Origin: Chrysemys picta bellii
Taxonomy: Eukaryota > Chordata > Testudines > Emydidae
Assembly: GCF_011386835.1 (NCBI RefSeq)
Contig: NC_088809.1
Span: 3,915,001 to 3,979,000, forward strand
Direction of reading: 5' to 3'
Length of the DNA stretch: 64,000 bases
Shown piece by piece: positions 1 to 11,200 of the stretch. Under the pieces are notes generated by a model. It worked only from the letters and a program-made list of their open reading frames with translations. It did no database searches and was not told the DNA's origin. The first letter of the stretch is position 1. The number at the start of each line of letters is the position of its first letter. Made by a program: the position numbers and the translations under genes.

Positions 1-569
1 AACACCAGCTCTTGTTGCCACAGAGATGTTGTGGCATCATGAATGGGAGAGGATCGTCCAGGAGACAGTCTCGCTAGTAAGGAGTTGTAGCGTGTGCTGT
101 GAAAAAGGCTGAGAATTCTGATCTGGTGCATTCTGGGGGTAGATGTGGTGCCTAAATCACAGGAATTAGCACCCTTGGGTAGATAGAGAGTAGAACGTGT
201 TCATGCATTTGGCTTTTGCCTCTGGAGACTTAAGTTCTGTCTCTTCAGAAGTGAAAATAAGTCAGGTGGTCTCCTGGTCTCTCTGCTTTGCAAAACTTGG
301 GAACGATTCAGCAGGATGGTAGTCTCTTCTGCCAGGAAGGAGCCAGGGCTGAAAATAACAAGGGGGTGAGGGGTTGCGGGACTTGTATAGTGGGGAGTGT
401 GGGATTGGAATAGCAGGGTGCACAGATCAGGCTTGGGGGGCATTGGTGAGATGTGTAGGGGAAACCCTCCCAGCACCCTCATATTATGCCAGTGAAGGGA
501 CCGGCGGAAGTCCTACAATTCTGAAATGGGGGGGGGTGACTAAGTGTGAAATCTTGAGAGTGGATACCA

Positions 570-686
570 TTTTCAAACTTGCCTGTGATTTAGGCACTTA
601 GGAGCCTAAATCCCATTGACTTAAAGTGCTACATCACATTTGAAAATGAGCCACAGGTTCCTAAGTCACTTAGGTGCTTTTGAAAA
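570..686. repeat. Short palindromic interspersed repeat
   Basis: The ends are inverted copies: TTTTCAAA at the left matches TTTGAAAA at the right. Both arms also carry a TTAGGCACTTAG / AAGTCACTTAGGTGC motif. Such fold-back repeats are typical of degraded non-autonomous DNA elements in reptile genomes. The exact family is not recognised. Confidence 0.45.
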
Positions 687-813
687 CATTACCAGTAGCT
701 TAGTGACAAAATCAATGACAAAAAAGGCCAGGGATGAGGATGGAAGTAGCGGTGGGAAGGCCTGACAATAATTTGATTTTTCTGACTTTGACAAAGGATC
801 TGATCTTTGTTGT

Positions 814-900
814 GGGCAGGGAGGGAATGATATTGATCTCCTTTGTGAAGTGCTTTGAGATCAACATGAAAAATGCTACCTAAGCACTAGGTATTATTAA
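814..900 (+). repeat. SINE 3' tail fragment (MIR/CORE-like)
   Basis: The stretch carries the familiar end of these SINEs: a trinucleotide-rich part, then a variant of 'aagtgctttgagatc', then 'aaaaatgctacctaagcactaggtattatta'. Only the 3' half is recognisable. Confidence 0.4.
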
Positions 901-2176
901 TTTATCAAAGCGGACTCTGCTTCCTCCCAAACGATTTGGATGGTTCCTCTCTTTTTTTAATCTGTCAAAATGATCTGGAACTAGAATATCAGACTGTACC
1001 AATATTTTCTGCAACTTTCTGCTGAGTCTTTGCTGAAGAGTAACAAGTGATTACAATCAGTATAGCGCTTAATGGTATGTACCGTCTAAGGCCCTGATCC
1101 TGTAACGAGCGCCATGGGAATGGACTCGTGAGGGACCACATGGGCGCAGTTTCTGCCTGCATAGAGCTTGTTGCAGAATGAGGGATGTTGTGGGATCACG
1201 ACTGCAGGTCTTTCTAAAAGATGCTTTAGCTCTCTCAGAAGTTACGGACTTGATGCAGAAATTCCTGGGCAGGCTCTCGGGCCTGCGTTCTGCAGGAGGT
1301 CAGACTACATGACCACAATAAATCTCTGAGTTGAGACCTAAAGACTCCTGCTCTTTTAGAGGGATGCTGCCAAATTGAACTAGGCCCCAGAATAGGTTTG
1401 GTAAAAGCCACGTCTAAGATCTACAAACCCTAGGAGACAAAGTCTGAGAGAGGTTTCCATAAAATTACCAAAAGAAATAGGTTTCTGTCTGTATGTTTAC
1501 AGTGACCTAGTCTTTGGCAAGGTTTGTAACCCAAACATTGCAGAGGGTCTAAACCACGACCGCCTGAGAACGAAATGAAACTGAGTCACCTCTTTTCCCT
1601 GTCCAGCTAAGAGATGCAAAAAGCAAACAAGCAGAGTCGCTGTAGAAACATACATTGCATTTTTACCACAATGCATGTGAATAAGCTCCGGTGATCTTGG
1701 TAACATAGGTGAGGCCATTTGTGGAGTGGTTTAATGCCTGTTAACATGACTGGATCCTTTTAAACACGCTAGGTACTATTCATGAAACTGAAAAACATTT
1801 GATACTTCCCCACTGCCAGAACCTGGATAGACCCTTGTGCCCTCATTTGGTGTGTCTTTCTTTTACAGTCTGGAGTGAAATAACTAAAATACTCCCATTC
1901 TCTTCTCTATTCCCTCTTTCCATGACAGCTTGCCCCCAGATGCTGGGTTTTTAAGGCTGGTTATTTTCTCTCTCCCTCACACTTTCGTGCAGAAATCTGC
2001 CCAGGGAATCTTTTTGTCCTATGGCAGCTTGACCCAGCTGTGTGCCTACATCACAGCTGCAATTCCCTTTGTCCAAGGATCGCTTGCTATAGCCGCTCTT
2101 CTCCAGCAGGTGGAAGCAGAGCTTCCCGGCCGAGCTGCAGCCCGGGCGCACAGAGATGAGCTCACCACTTCCTCTC

Positions 2177-2182
2177 CACGTG
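2177..2182. promoter_or_regulatory. CACGTG E-box near NLE1 start codon
   Basis: A perfect CACGTG lies 20 bp upstream of the proposed NLE1 ATG, next to an ETS-like CACTTCCTC. CACGTG is bound by MYC/MAX and TFE/USF-type bHLH factors. NLE1 is a ribosome-biogenesis gene, a class often controlled by MYC. Whether this site is in the promoter or the 5' UTR depends on an unmapped start site. Confidence 0.4.
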
Positions 2183-2202
2183 GGCAGGGCAGCAGTAAAC
2201 AC

Positions 2203-2220
2203 ATGGCTGGGGGTGCCCAG
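2203..2220 (+). CDS. NLE1: NLE1 coding exon 1 (18 nt coding)
   Basis: The coding part encodes MAGGAQ and ends at a consensus GTGAGT donor in phase 0. It was chosen because joining it to exon 2 gives 18 residues before the 'LL' of the NLE domain, exactly as in human, and brings the total to 485. The ATG has G at +4. The 5' UTR boundary is not visible. The alternative is initiation at the exon 2 ATG (3338-3340), which has A at -3. Confidence 0.75.
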
Positions 2221-5200
2221 GTGAGTGGGGGGTTTGCTGGGGCTTGGGGGCAGAGGAGGTGTCCCTAACCAAAACCCTTCCAGCAAGAGCTGCCTTCTGG
2301 CCCCCCTGGAGAGCCCTGTGGCTGCAAACGAAGCCAGAGCAGCCCATCGAGGGAGCTGGGATGAGGGGCCCTGCCCCATCCCTTCCTTCCTTTGGGGAGA
2401 CCTAGCCGCTCCTGGGGTTGAAGGAGGGCGTCCCTCCCATTGTAAAGCCGGACCTTGGGGTGGTGTTTAACCCCCCCCCAGCTGCCAGGAGGGGGCTGCT
2501 GAGCGTAGGAGAGACCCCACTGCAGCAGGTGGGGCCCAGCCTGGGCTGAGAGATTTACCTGGGCAGGAGCAAGGAGCCGCGGGAGTGAATCGCCCCCCCG
2601 TCCCCAGTCTCCCCAGCCCCAGGGAAAGAGTTCGTGGCGGGGAGGAGGGGTTGGCCGAATGATCTGGGCTTTGGGGTTACTCGTGCAAAGGAGCCCAAGC
2701 CAGGGCGTCCCACTGGGTGACCAGATAGCAAATGTGAAAAATCGGGACATGGGGTGGGGGGTAATTGGAGCCTATATAAGAAAAAGACCCAAAAATCGGG
2801 ACTGTCCCTATAAAATCGGGACATCTGGTCACCCTACGTCCTAGGAACACGTGGGGATGGTCACTGGGGCTGACATGAGGAGGAAGGGTCTGGACTCTGG
2901 AGCATTGCACTGAGCGGAATCGGGCAGGCTGACAATGTATCTCGGGGGAGCAGGTAGATGGTGGAGCTCTGGGTGTCAGGCTTCCCGGGTTCTGTACCTG
3001 CCTCTGCTGGGTGACCCAGGGGTTTTGTGCCCATTTCCCAGCCTGTAAAATGGGGATAATGGTCGGGGGTGTGTGTGTGTGTGTGGGGGGGGGGAACAGA
3101 TGTGAGGGCTAATGGCAGGAAAGCACCTAGAGATCCTCTGATGACAGTCCCTGTGGAGATGCAGAGTGTCCGGTCACAGGGAGCTGTGGAGCAGTTCTCT
3201 GTCTGTGGTATACTCAGCGCTGCGTGGGTTTTGCTGGTGCCGATCTCTTTGGCCGCGGTGGTTTTGATTTATAGTCGCGCCGCACCTGGTGTGGGGCTGA
3301 CCCCCCTGATGCAGGAATGCGCTTGCAGGTCGCCACGATGCAAGGGGACGTGGAGAGGCTGCTGATCCTGTTCAAAGATGAGGCTGGCGAGATCTTGGGG
3401 TCCCCCTTTGATGTGCCCGTTGATATCACGCCGGAGAAGCTGCAGCTGGTCTGCAACGCACTGCTCCAGAAGGTACTTCCCAAGGGGCCTCTGTGCGCCC
3501 CCCGCTGCTCTAATGGGGGTGCAGCAAACTGCTGGTATCCACAGGCTTCATCCCAGCCCCATCCGGGGAGTGGGATTGCACAGGGGGATGAGGCTTTTCT
3601 CGGTGTTGGGATGCTTAGAACCACTCCTGCTGGGCCAGGGCCAGAGCCCCCAGTCAGTCAGTTGTGGGAAAGTGAGAGATGAGCAGTGGGATCTCTGCTG
3701 CAATGCCCATGGCTCTGCTCCTTCTGGCTGTATAGACGCCATTCGTAGCACTGCCTGGGCCTGCCCTGCCAGGGACTCTGTCCCCAGGACTCCCTAGATG
3801 CTGAGGGATTGGCACAGACGTGGGGGGGGGTGTGTGTCTGTCTGTCTTTCCCATCCACCCTAGGGCAGATTTGTTAACCACTGCATCAGTTCTGAGCTAG
3901 TGCCTCTCCCCAGCCTGGGGCTGCCCTGGGAAGGAGTAACAGGAAGCACACAGGGTCCCAAACTGTTTTCCGGGCCGGGGGATGGGAGAACAGGACGGCT
4001 GTATGAGCCAGTCCTGCTGAAATCTGCCCCTGGCTAGTGCCTCTGCCTCTTGTCACACAGGAGGAGCCGCTGCCCTTGGCCTTCTACGTCCACGATGCTG
4101 AAATCGTCACGTCGCTGGAGAAGACCCTGGCGGGGCAGGTGGTGGAGACGGAGAGAGTCCTCGACATCATCTACCAGCCCCAGGCTGTATTCAAAGTGCG
4201 GGCAGTGACGCGATGCACCAGCTCTTTGGAGGGGCACACCGAGGCTGTCATCTCCGTAGCCTTCAGCCCCACTGGAAAGTAAGGGCAGGAGGGCTGGGGA
4301 TTGCCGGGCGGGAGGCAGGACCGCGCCGAATGGCTGGAGAACAAGGCTGCCAAAGGTTATAACCCCCTGGTAGTGGGGAGGGGGGAACGGACCGGGAAGG
4401 AGCCTCGGCACCACCTGCCACCCTGAGCCCAGACAGCCTCTTCCTCACCATCTCAGGTACCTGGCGAGCGGCTCCGGTGACACCACCGTGCGCTTCTGGG
4501 ACCTCAGCACAGAGACGCCACACTTCACGGCCAAAGGTGGGTGCAACGGGCGAGGGGGGACCCCATGGGGTGTTCTGAGTCTGTGCCCATCCCTCCTGAT
4601 AGCCTCGCCGGGCAGCAGAGCATGGCCCCTGGGTTCCCTGAGTTGCTCATGCTCCAGAGGGTAGCGGTGGCTCTGCAATGCTGATGAGTTCACCAGGTCG
4701 CCCCAGCCGCTGCTCCCTCTGCCCCCGCCTCCCCCCAGCTTCCCTTCGTGGGGAGACTGCTGAGCTGGGCTCGTTGCAGTGACTCGGTTCCCCCATGTGT
4801 GCAGCGCGGTCCCGTTCCGGGGCACTTTGCATACAGGGGTCGGGGCTTTGGGCCTGGTGCTGGCTCGGTGTGAGAAGCACATCACCGAGTGAGCACTGCA
4901 CATGTTGTGCAAGCTGCCTCGATTCCTGGGCCCGGCTGTTCCCCTCCCGGACGTGCTCTACAAGTGCCCAGGCCACGGCTCAACAAGAAGAGCAGCTGCT
5001 CACTGAGCTAGCAAAGCGCAGGAAGTCAGGCTGGAACGAGTGCAGGGGAGTCCTGTTCCCTCCCCAGACCACAGCTGCCCCTTGAAGACAGGGCCACCTC
5101 CAGGATGGGGGGCTCTCCTCACCCCTGCACTCTCTCCGGTCGGCAGGTCACAGGCATTGGGTCCTCAGCATCGCCTGGTCTCCCGACGGCAGGAAGCTCG

Positions 5201-8200
5201 CCTCAGGGTGCAAAAACAGTCAGGTATGTGTCGGCTTTGGCTCAACGAGGGGCCGGATTCCTCTGTGCGGGGCCAGGCCTGGGCGTGGGGTGGGGAGATC
5301 TGCCCCGGAGACATCTCATGGAGAGCTCTCTTCCTCTCTGGGGGAGCCCTCGCACCCCCATCGATGGACTGAAACCAGACTGGGCCAGCACCAGCCTCCT
5401 GGGTTATGAGTCTGCCCCTCTCACCGCCGTGGAAGGAGTAACGCGGCTGGGTCTTTGTTCAAACCCGGGCGTGGAACTGGAGAGCAGGAATCCCTGTGGC
5501 CTGGAGGGAAATCGGCGGTGGCTGGGTTATGATGGATGTGTCCGGTTGCTCCTGTGATAGTCGTCGGGTCTAGGCCAATGGAACACAACTGCACTTTAGC
5601 TACTCGCCCAGGCGTTCCCACGAGGGGCTCGGAGGCACATCCCCAGCAGGAGATCCGCACGCTGCTGGGGTTCATTGACACGGGTTTGCAAAGATCCCTT
5701 TGAGCAGCCCTGGTTGGTTGTTTGGTGCGTTGTGTCCTGTGCTGCCCCCTGCAGGCAGCTCTCCATGCTGCGTGGTTGGGAGACCAGCTCCTGGACATTC
5801 CCTCTGTCTAGCTGCGGGGTGCGTACAGGCTGTAGGGGCTGTGCCTTTGGCTGGCACTTGCAGAGCGGTGAATCTCTCTGGAGCCTGATGGCGGGTGCCT
5901 TGCTGGCATCACTCCCTCGCCAGTGCAGCTGCTGATGCAGCCTCGGTCCTGCTGTGGATTCTGGTGTTTATTATGAACGGCAGCAGCGCCTAAAGGGCCC
6001 GGCTGAGATCAGGGCCTCGCTGCGCTAGAGGCTGGAGAGACTCTGCCCCAAAGTAGGCGGGACAAAGGGAGGGGAAGGGAAACAAGCCCAGAGACAGGTG
6101 GTTTACCCGAGGTCACCGGCAGAGCTGGGGATAGAACCCAGGGCTCCAGAATCCCAGGCACTGGGCCATGCTGAGCCGGGCTCTGCTGCAGGCTAAGTGC
6201 TGTCGGTCTCCAGGGTGGGGGGCGTGTGTTTAAACCCTGCAAGCAGCAGTGGCATTGACTCCTCACCTGCACCCGTCAGAGCCAACTCCCTGCTTAGCGC
6301 TCCCCGGGGTTTGTTCTCTTTGTGTGTCGCTGGCTTGGCCAGTCCCTGTGGGAGAACAGATTGCCGGGAATATTCGGGTTCAGCGCTCTGACGCTCCCGT
6401 CTCCGAGCCTGGGAGCCGGGTGAACAGCATTGAAGCAGGGCCGTTCCCCACAGGCCGGACATACTCCTGTGCTGCTCTTGCCGCGTTGGAGACCCCGTGG
6501 CTCGGTCGGGGGCTTGTATTCTGGCAGAAGCACAGGGCAGCTGGTGCTGTACCTTTAAGGGTTAGCTCCTTGTTTGGGAGGCTGCTTGCTTGCTGGGAAT
6601 GGGCCCCGGGGAGGTAGCTCTTCGCTTAGAGAGCCGCAGTGGGACGTGCTTGTTGCCACTACTGAGAGGTTTTGTTGTTTCAGAATCCCAGGCTCAGCTG
6701 TCCCTGCTCCTTCAGGGCGCAGGGCCTGCCGGGCACCCTCCTGGGTCTTCTCTCCTCATTGTAGCAAGCTGGGCCTGCCTGTGGGTAGCCATTGTGAGCA
6801 GCCATGCGGGATGGTGGTGTGGTTGAGACATGGGCCTGGGACTGAGGGTTCTGTCCCCAGCTCTCCTGCAGCCTCCCTGTGTGATCTTGGGCAAGTCCTT
6901 TCATCTCGCCGGGCCTCAGTTTCCTTCTGTAAAATGAGGATGATAATCCGTCCTTTCCCTCTCGGGTCTCTTGCTGTGTGTTTATACAGCACCTAGCGCA
7001 ACGAGGCTCCAGTCTCAGCTGGGACCGCTAGGCACTGCTGGAGCGCTGCTAACAGTAACGACTCCTAACCCAGCCGCCAGCACGCTTGGGGAAAGGACAG
7101 CCTCATTCCTTTGCCTCCGCTCCGAGTCAGCTGGGATTGAACCACCGCTAAGAAGAGGGGGACTGACTTCCCCTGGGATCGGTTTAGAGAAATGAGAGCA
7201 GAGGAGCCTGAGCTGCCTGGCCTGCTGTCAGCCTGGAGACGGCCCATTTATACCGTTAACTCGGTGCCAAGCATCTGCAGTTAGGTGCCACTCGGGAGGC
7301 AGTTAAGAACATAAGAACGGTCATACCGGATCAGACCAAAGGTCCATCTAGCCCAGTATCCTGTCTACCGACAGTGGCCAATGCCAGGTGCCCCAAAGGG
7401 AGTGAACCTAACAGGCAATGATCAAGTGATCTCTCTCCTGCCATCCATCTCCATCCTCTGACAGACAGAGGCTAGGGACACCATTCCTTACCCGTCCTGG
7501 CTAATAGCCATTAATGGACTTAACCACCATGAATTTATCCAGTTCTCTTTTAAATGCTGTTATAGTCCTAGCCTTCACAACCTTCTCAGGTAAGGAGTTC
7601 CACAAGTTGACTGTGCGCTGCGTGAAGAAGAACTTCCTTTTATTTGTTTTAAACCTGCTGCCTATTAATTTCATTTGATGACCCCCTAGTTCTTGTATTA
7701 TGGGAATAAGTAAATAACTTTTCCTTATCCACTTTCTCCACATCACTCATGATTTTATAGACCTCTATCATATCCCCCCTTAGTCTCCTCCTTTCCAAGC
7801 TGAAGAGTCCTAGCCTCTTTAATCTCTCCTCATATGGGACCCATTCCAAACCCTTAATCATTTTAGTTGCCCTTTTCTGAACCTTTTCTAGTGCCAGTAT
7901 GTCTTTTTTGAGATGAGGAGACCACATCTGTACGCAGTATTCGAGATGAGGGCGTACCATCGATTTATATAAGGGCAATAATATATTCTCAGTCTTATTC
8001 TCTATCCCCTTTTTAATGATTCCTAACATCCTGTTTGCTTTTTTGACCGCCTCTGCACACTGCATGGACGTTTTCAGAGAACTATCCACGATGACTCCAA
8101 GATCTTTTTCCTGACTTGTTGTAGCTAAATTAGCCCCCATCATATTGTATGTATAGTTGGGGTTATTTTTTCCAATGTGCATTACTTTAAATTTATCCAC

Positions 8201-11200
8201 ATTAAATTTCATTTGCCATTTTGTTGCCCAGTCACTTAGTTTTGTGAGATTTTTGAAGTTCTTCACAGTCTGCTTTGGACTTAACTATCTTTAGCAGTTT
8301 AGTATCATCTGCAAACTTTGACACCTCACTGTTTACCCCTTTCTCCAGATCATTTATGAATAAGTTGAATAGGATCGGTCCGAGGACTGACCCTTGGGGA
8401 ACACCACTAATTACCCCTCTCCATTCTGAGAATTTACCATTTATTCCTACCCTTTGTTCCCTGTCTTTTAACCAGTTCTCAATCCATGAAAGGACCTTCC
8501 CTTTTATCCCATGGCAGCTTAATTTACATAAGAGCCTTTGGTGAGGGACCTTGTCAAAGGCTTTCTGGAACTCTAAGTACACTATGTCCACTGGATCCCC
8601 CTTGTCCACATGTTTGTTGACCCCTTCAAAGAATTCTAATAGATTAGTAAGACACGATTTCCCTTTACAGAAACCATGTTGACTATTGCTCAACAGTTTG
8701 TTTTTCTATGTGTCGGACAATTTTATTCTTAACTATTGTTTCGACTAATTTGCCCGGTACAGACGTTAGACTTACCGGTCTGTAATTGCCAGGATCACCT
8801 CTAGAGCCCTTTTTAAATATTGGCGTTACATTAGCTAACTTCCAGTCATTGGGTACAGAAGCCGATTTAAAGGACAGGTTACAAATCTTAGTTAACAGTT
8901 CCGCAACTTCACATTTGAGTTCTTTCAGAACTCTTGGGTGAATGCCATCTGGTCCCGGTGACTTGTTAATGTTAAGTTTATCAATTAATTCCAAAACCTC
9001 CTCTCGTGACACTTCAATCTGTGACAGTTCCTCAGATTTGTCACCTACAAAAGCCAGCTCAGGTTTGGGAATCTCCCTAATATCCTCAGCCGTGAAGACT
9101 GAAGCAAAGAATCCATTTAGTTTCTCCGCAATGACTTTATCGTCTTTAAGCACTCCTTTTGTATCTCGATCATCAAGGGGCCCCACTGGTTGTTGAGCAG
9201 GCTTCCTGCTTCTGATGTACTTAAAAAACATTTTGTTATTACCTTTGGAGTTTTTGGCTAGCCGTTCTTCAAACTCCTCTTTGGCTTTTCTTATTACATT
9301 CTTGCACTTAATTTGGCAGCGTTATGCTCCTTTCTATTTGCCTCACTAGGATTTGACTTCCACTTTTTAAAGGAAGTCTTTTTATCTCTCACTGCTTCTT
9401 TTACATGGTTGTTAAGCCACGGTGGCTCTTTTTTCGTTCTTTTACTGTGTTTCTTAATTTGGGGTATACATTGAAGTTGGGCCTCTATTATGGTGTCTTT
9501 AAAAAGCGCCCATGCAGCTTGCAGGGATTTCACTTTAGTCACTGTACCTTTTAACTTCTGTTTAACTAACCCCCTCATTTTTGCATAGTTCCCCCTTTTG
9601 AAATTAAATGCCACAGTGTTGGGCTGTTGAGATGTTCTTCCCACCACAGGGACGTTCTGGTTTAAACTAACCCTGTGAGCTGTTCTGCTCCAGTTCCTGG
9701 CCTCCCCTGGGCAAATGATTAATGCCTCAGCTCCTTGGAGGAGCATTTATTCAGAAGGCAAGAAAAACCCAATAAAAAGCCAGCGTGTGTCCCACCTGCA
9801 GAGTCCGATAATAACCACCGTTTAGCACGTCCTGGCTCTCCCAGCGCTCGGCAGGCATTGGCACTGGGTGTGGACAGCTCAAGCGGGCCTGCGAAAAGAG
9901 CTGGATAATTTGATGGCTGATGGTTTTGCAGCAGTGTGGGCTAAGATGGGGGTGAACAAAATCTCCTGCCTCAGGGTGTCACCTGGTGGCTGCCGAGGTC
10001 AGGAAAGGAATCCACTCTTCATCCCCCTGCCCGAGCCAAGGTCCATCCTTGCACTCTTGGCCTGGAGTAGCTGGACTGGAAGGGCAAATGGAGCGTGACT
10101 TTCCCCGGGATGCCCGTTGGGTGGTAGCTGTGATCTAGCCACCTCGCTTGCTCTGTTGTACAGATATTTCTCTGGGACCCAGACACAGGGAATCAGATTG
10201 GCAGGGTGCTCGCCGGACACTCCAAATGGATCACGTGGCTGTGTTGGGAACCACTCCACATGTAAGTGACCTTCAGGCCAGCCTCCTTGCTTTGCCAGCG
10301 AGGAGAGGCCTGCCCCTTGCCTTGGTGATGGCAGAGTAAGTATGTACAGAGTGATGCTGAAAAGCAGCCAGTGAATTGGGCACTGAGCTGGGAGCCAGGA
10401 GACCCAGGCTCTAGTCCCAGCTCTGCCCCCAACCTGTGATGCAACCTTGGGCTTGGCATGGCTCTCTTGTGCCTCAGTTTCCCCTGCTGTATAATGGAGA
10501 TAGTGATGCCAGCTCTCCTTTCTAACGAGCTTTGAGATGGATGGATAAAAGGCTAGGGTAAGTTTCAGGAGCCTTTGCTTTATGTTTTCAAAGCGCTGTG
10601 CAAATGTTACCCCAGCCTTGTTCCTGGGAGGTGAGGCTGTGCTACCTCCATTGTACACGGGGGAGAGCGCGGGGAGCTGGGGGTGGCTTACCCAGAGCTG
10701 CGCAGAGAGTTGTAGTTAGAGCTGCGATTAGCACCTGGCTGGTCCTGGCTCCCAGTCCTGTGTGCCAATCACTAGCCCATGGTGTCTATGCCTCATGCAC
10801 CCTGCCCACGCTGACTGCTCCGCCTGCGCCCCCTGCAGCCCCAGCCGCCTCTGCCATCTGGTTAATTTCTCCCGCAGGCTGATTAACCGCACAAGCTCTT
10901 TATCCCCTCCATCTGAGAAAGCTCCACCTCCAAGAGAGGCGGGGGGGGGGGGGGGCTGTAGACGATCCAAGAGGTTATCAACATTAAAAATAGCCCCTAT
11001 GGAGCAGAGCCTTGCAAATTGAATTCCTCAGTAGGAAATCCTAGCGATTTGGAAATAATTAACTGGATTAACGAAAACTGGTTATAAAAGGAGGAGCGGG
11101 GGATGGGGAGGAGGTCGAAGATCCTGCCTGTGCTCTGGAGAACTCAGGATCTGTGTCTCCAGCCAGCCAGGCAGGCTCCTTGCTCCATTCCTGCAGAGAG

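Larger units (their letters stand above)
1..2100. other. Non-coding upstream flank
   Basis: I see no supported gene here. Open frames are short and lack recognisable protein similarity or credible splice context. The stretch holds a palindromic repeat near 570-686 and a SINE-like tail near 814-900, and is otherwise AT/GC-mixed unique-looking DNA. The last few hundred bases probably include the distal promoter of NLE1. Confidence 0.6.
2221..3328 (+). other. NLE1 intron 1
   Basis: This is a GC-rich intron. It contains a 120-bp hAT-like element (2713-2836), a SINE fragment (2950-3062) and a short GT run (3069-3086). No further exon is seen. Confidence 0.7.
5224..10163 (+). other. NLE1 intron 5 (largest NLE1 intron)
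   Basis: This 4.9-kb intron holds an antisense CR1 LINE (about 7300-9745) and SINEs near 5960-6175 and 6815-7036. The rest shows no supported exon or gene. It accounts for most of the gene's length in the window. Confidence 0.8.

Noticed and set aside
1930..2750. Overlapping ORFs on both strands around NLE1 exon 1
   Set aside because: These are shadows of GC-rich sequence. Only the short MAGGAQ reading fits the NLE1 frame and donor.
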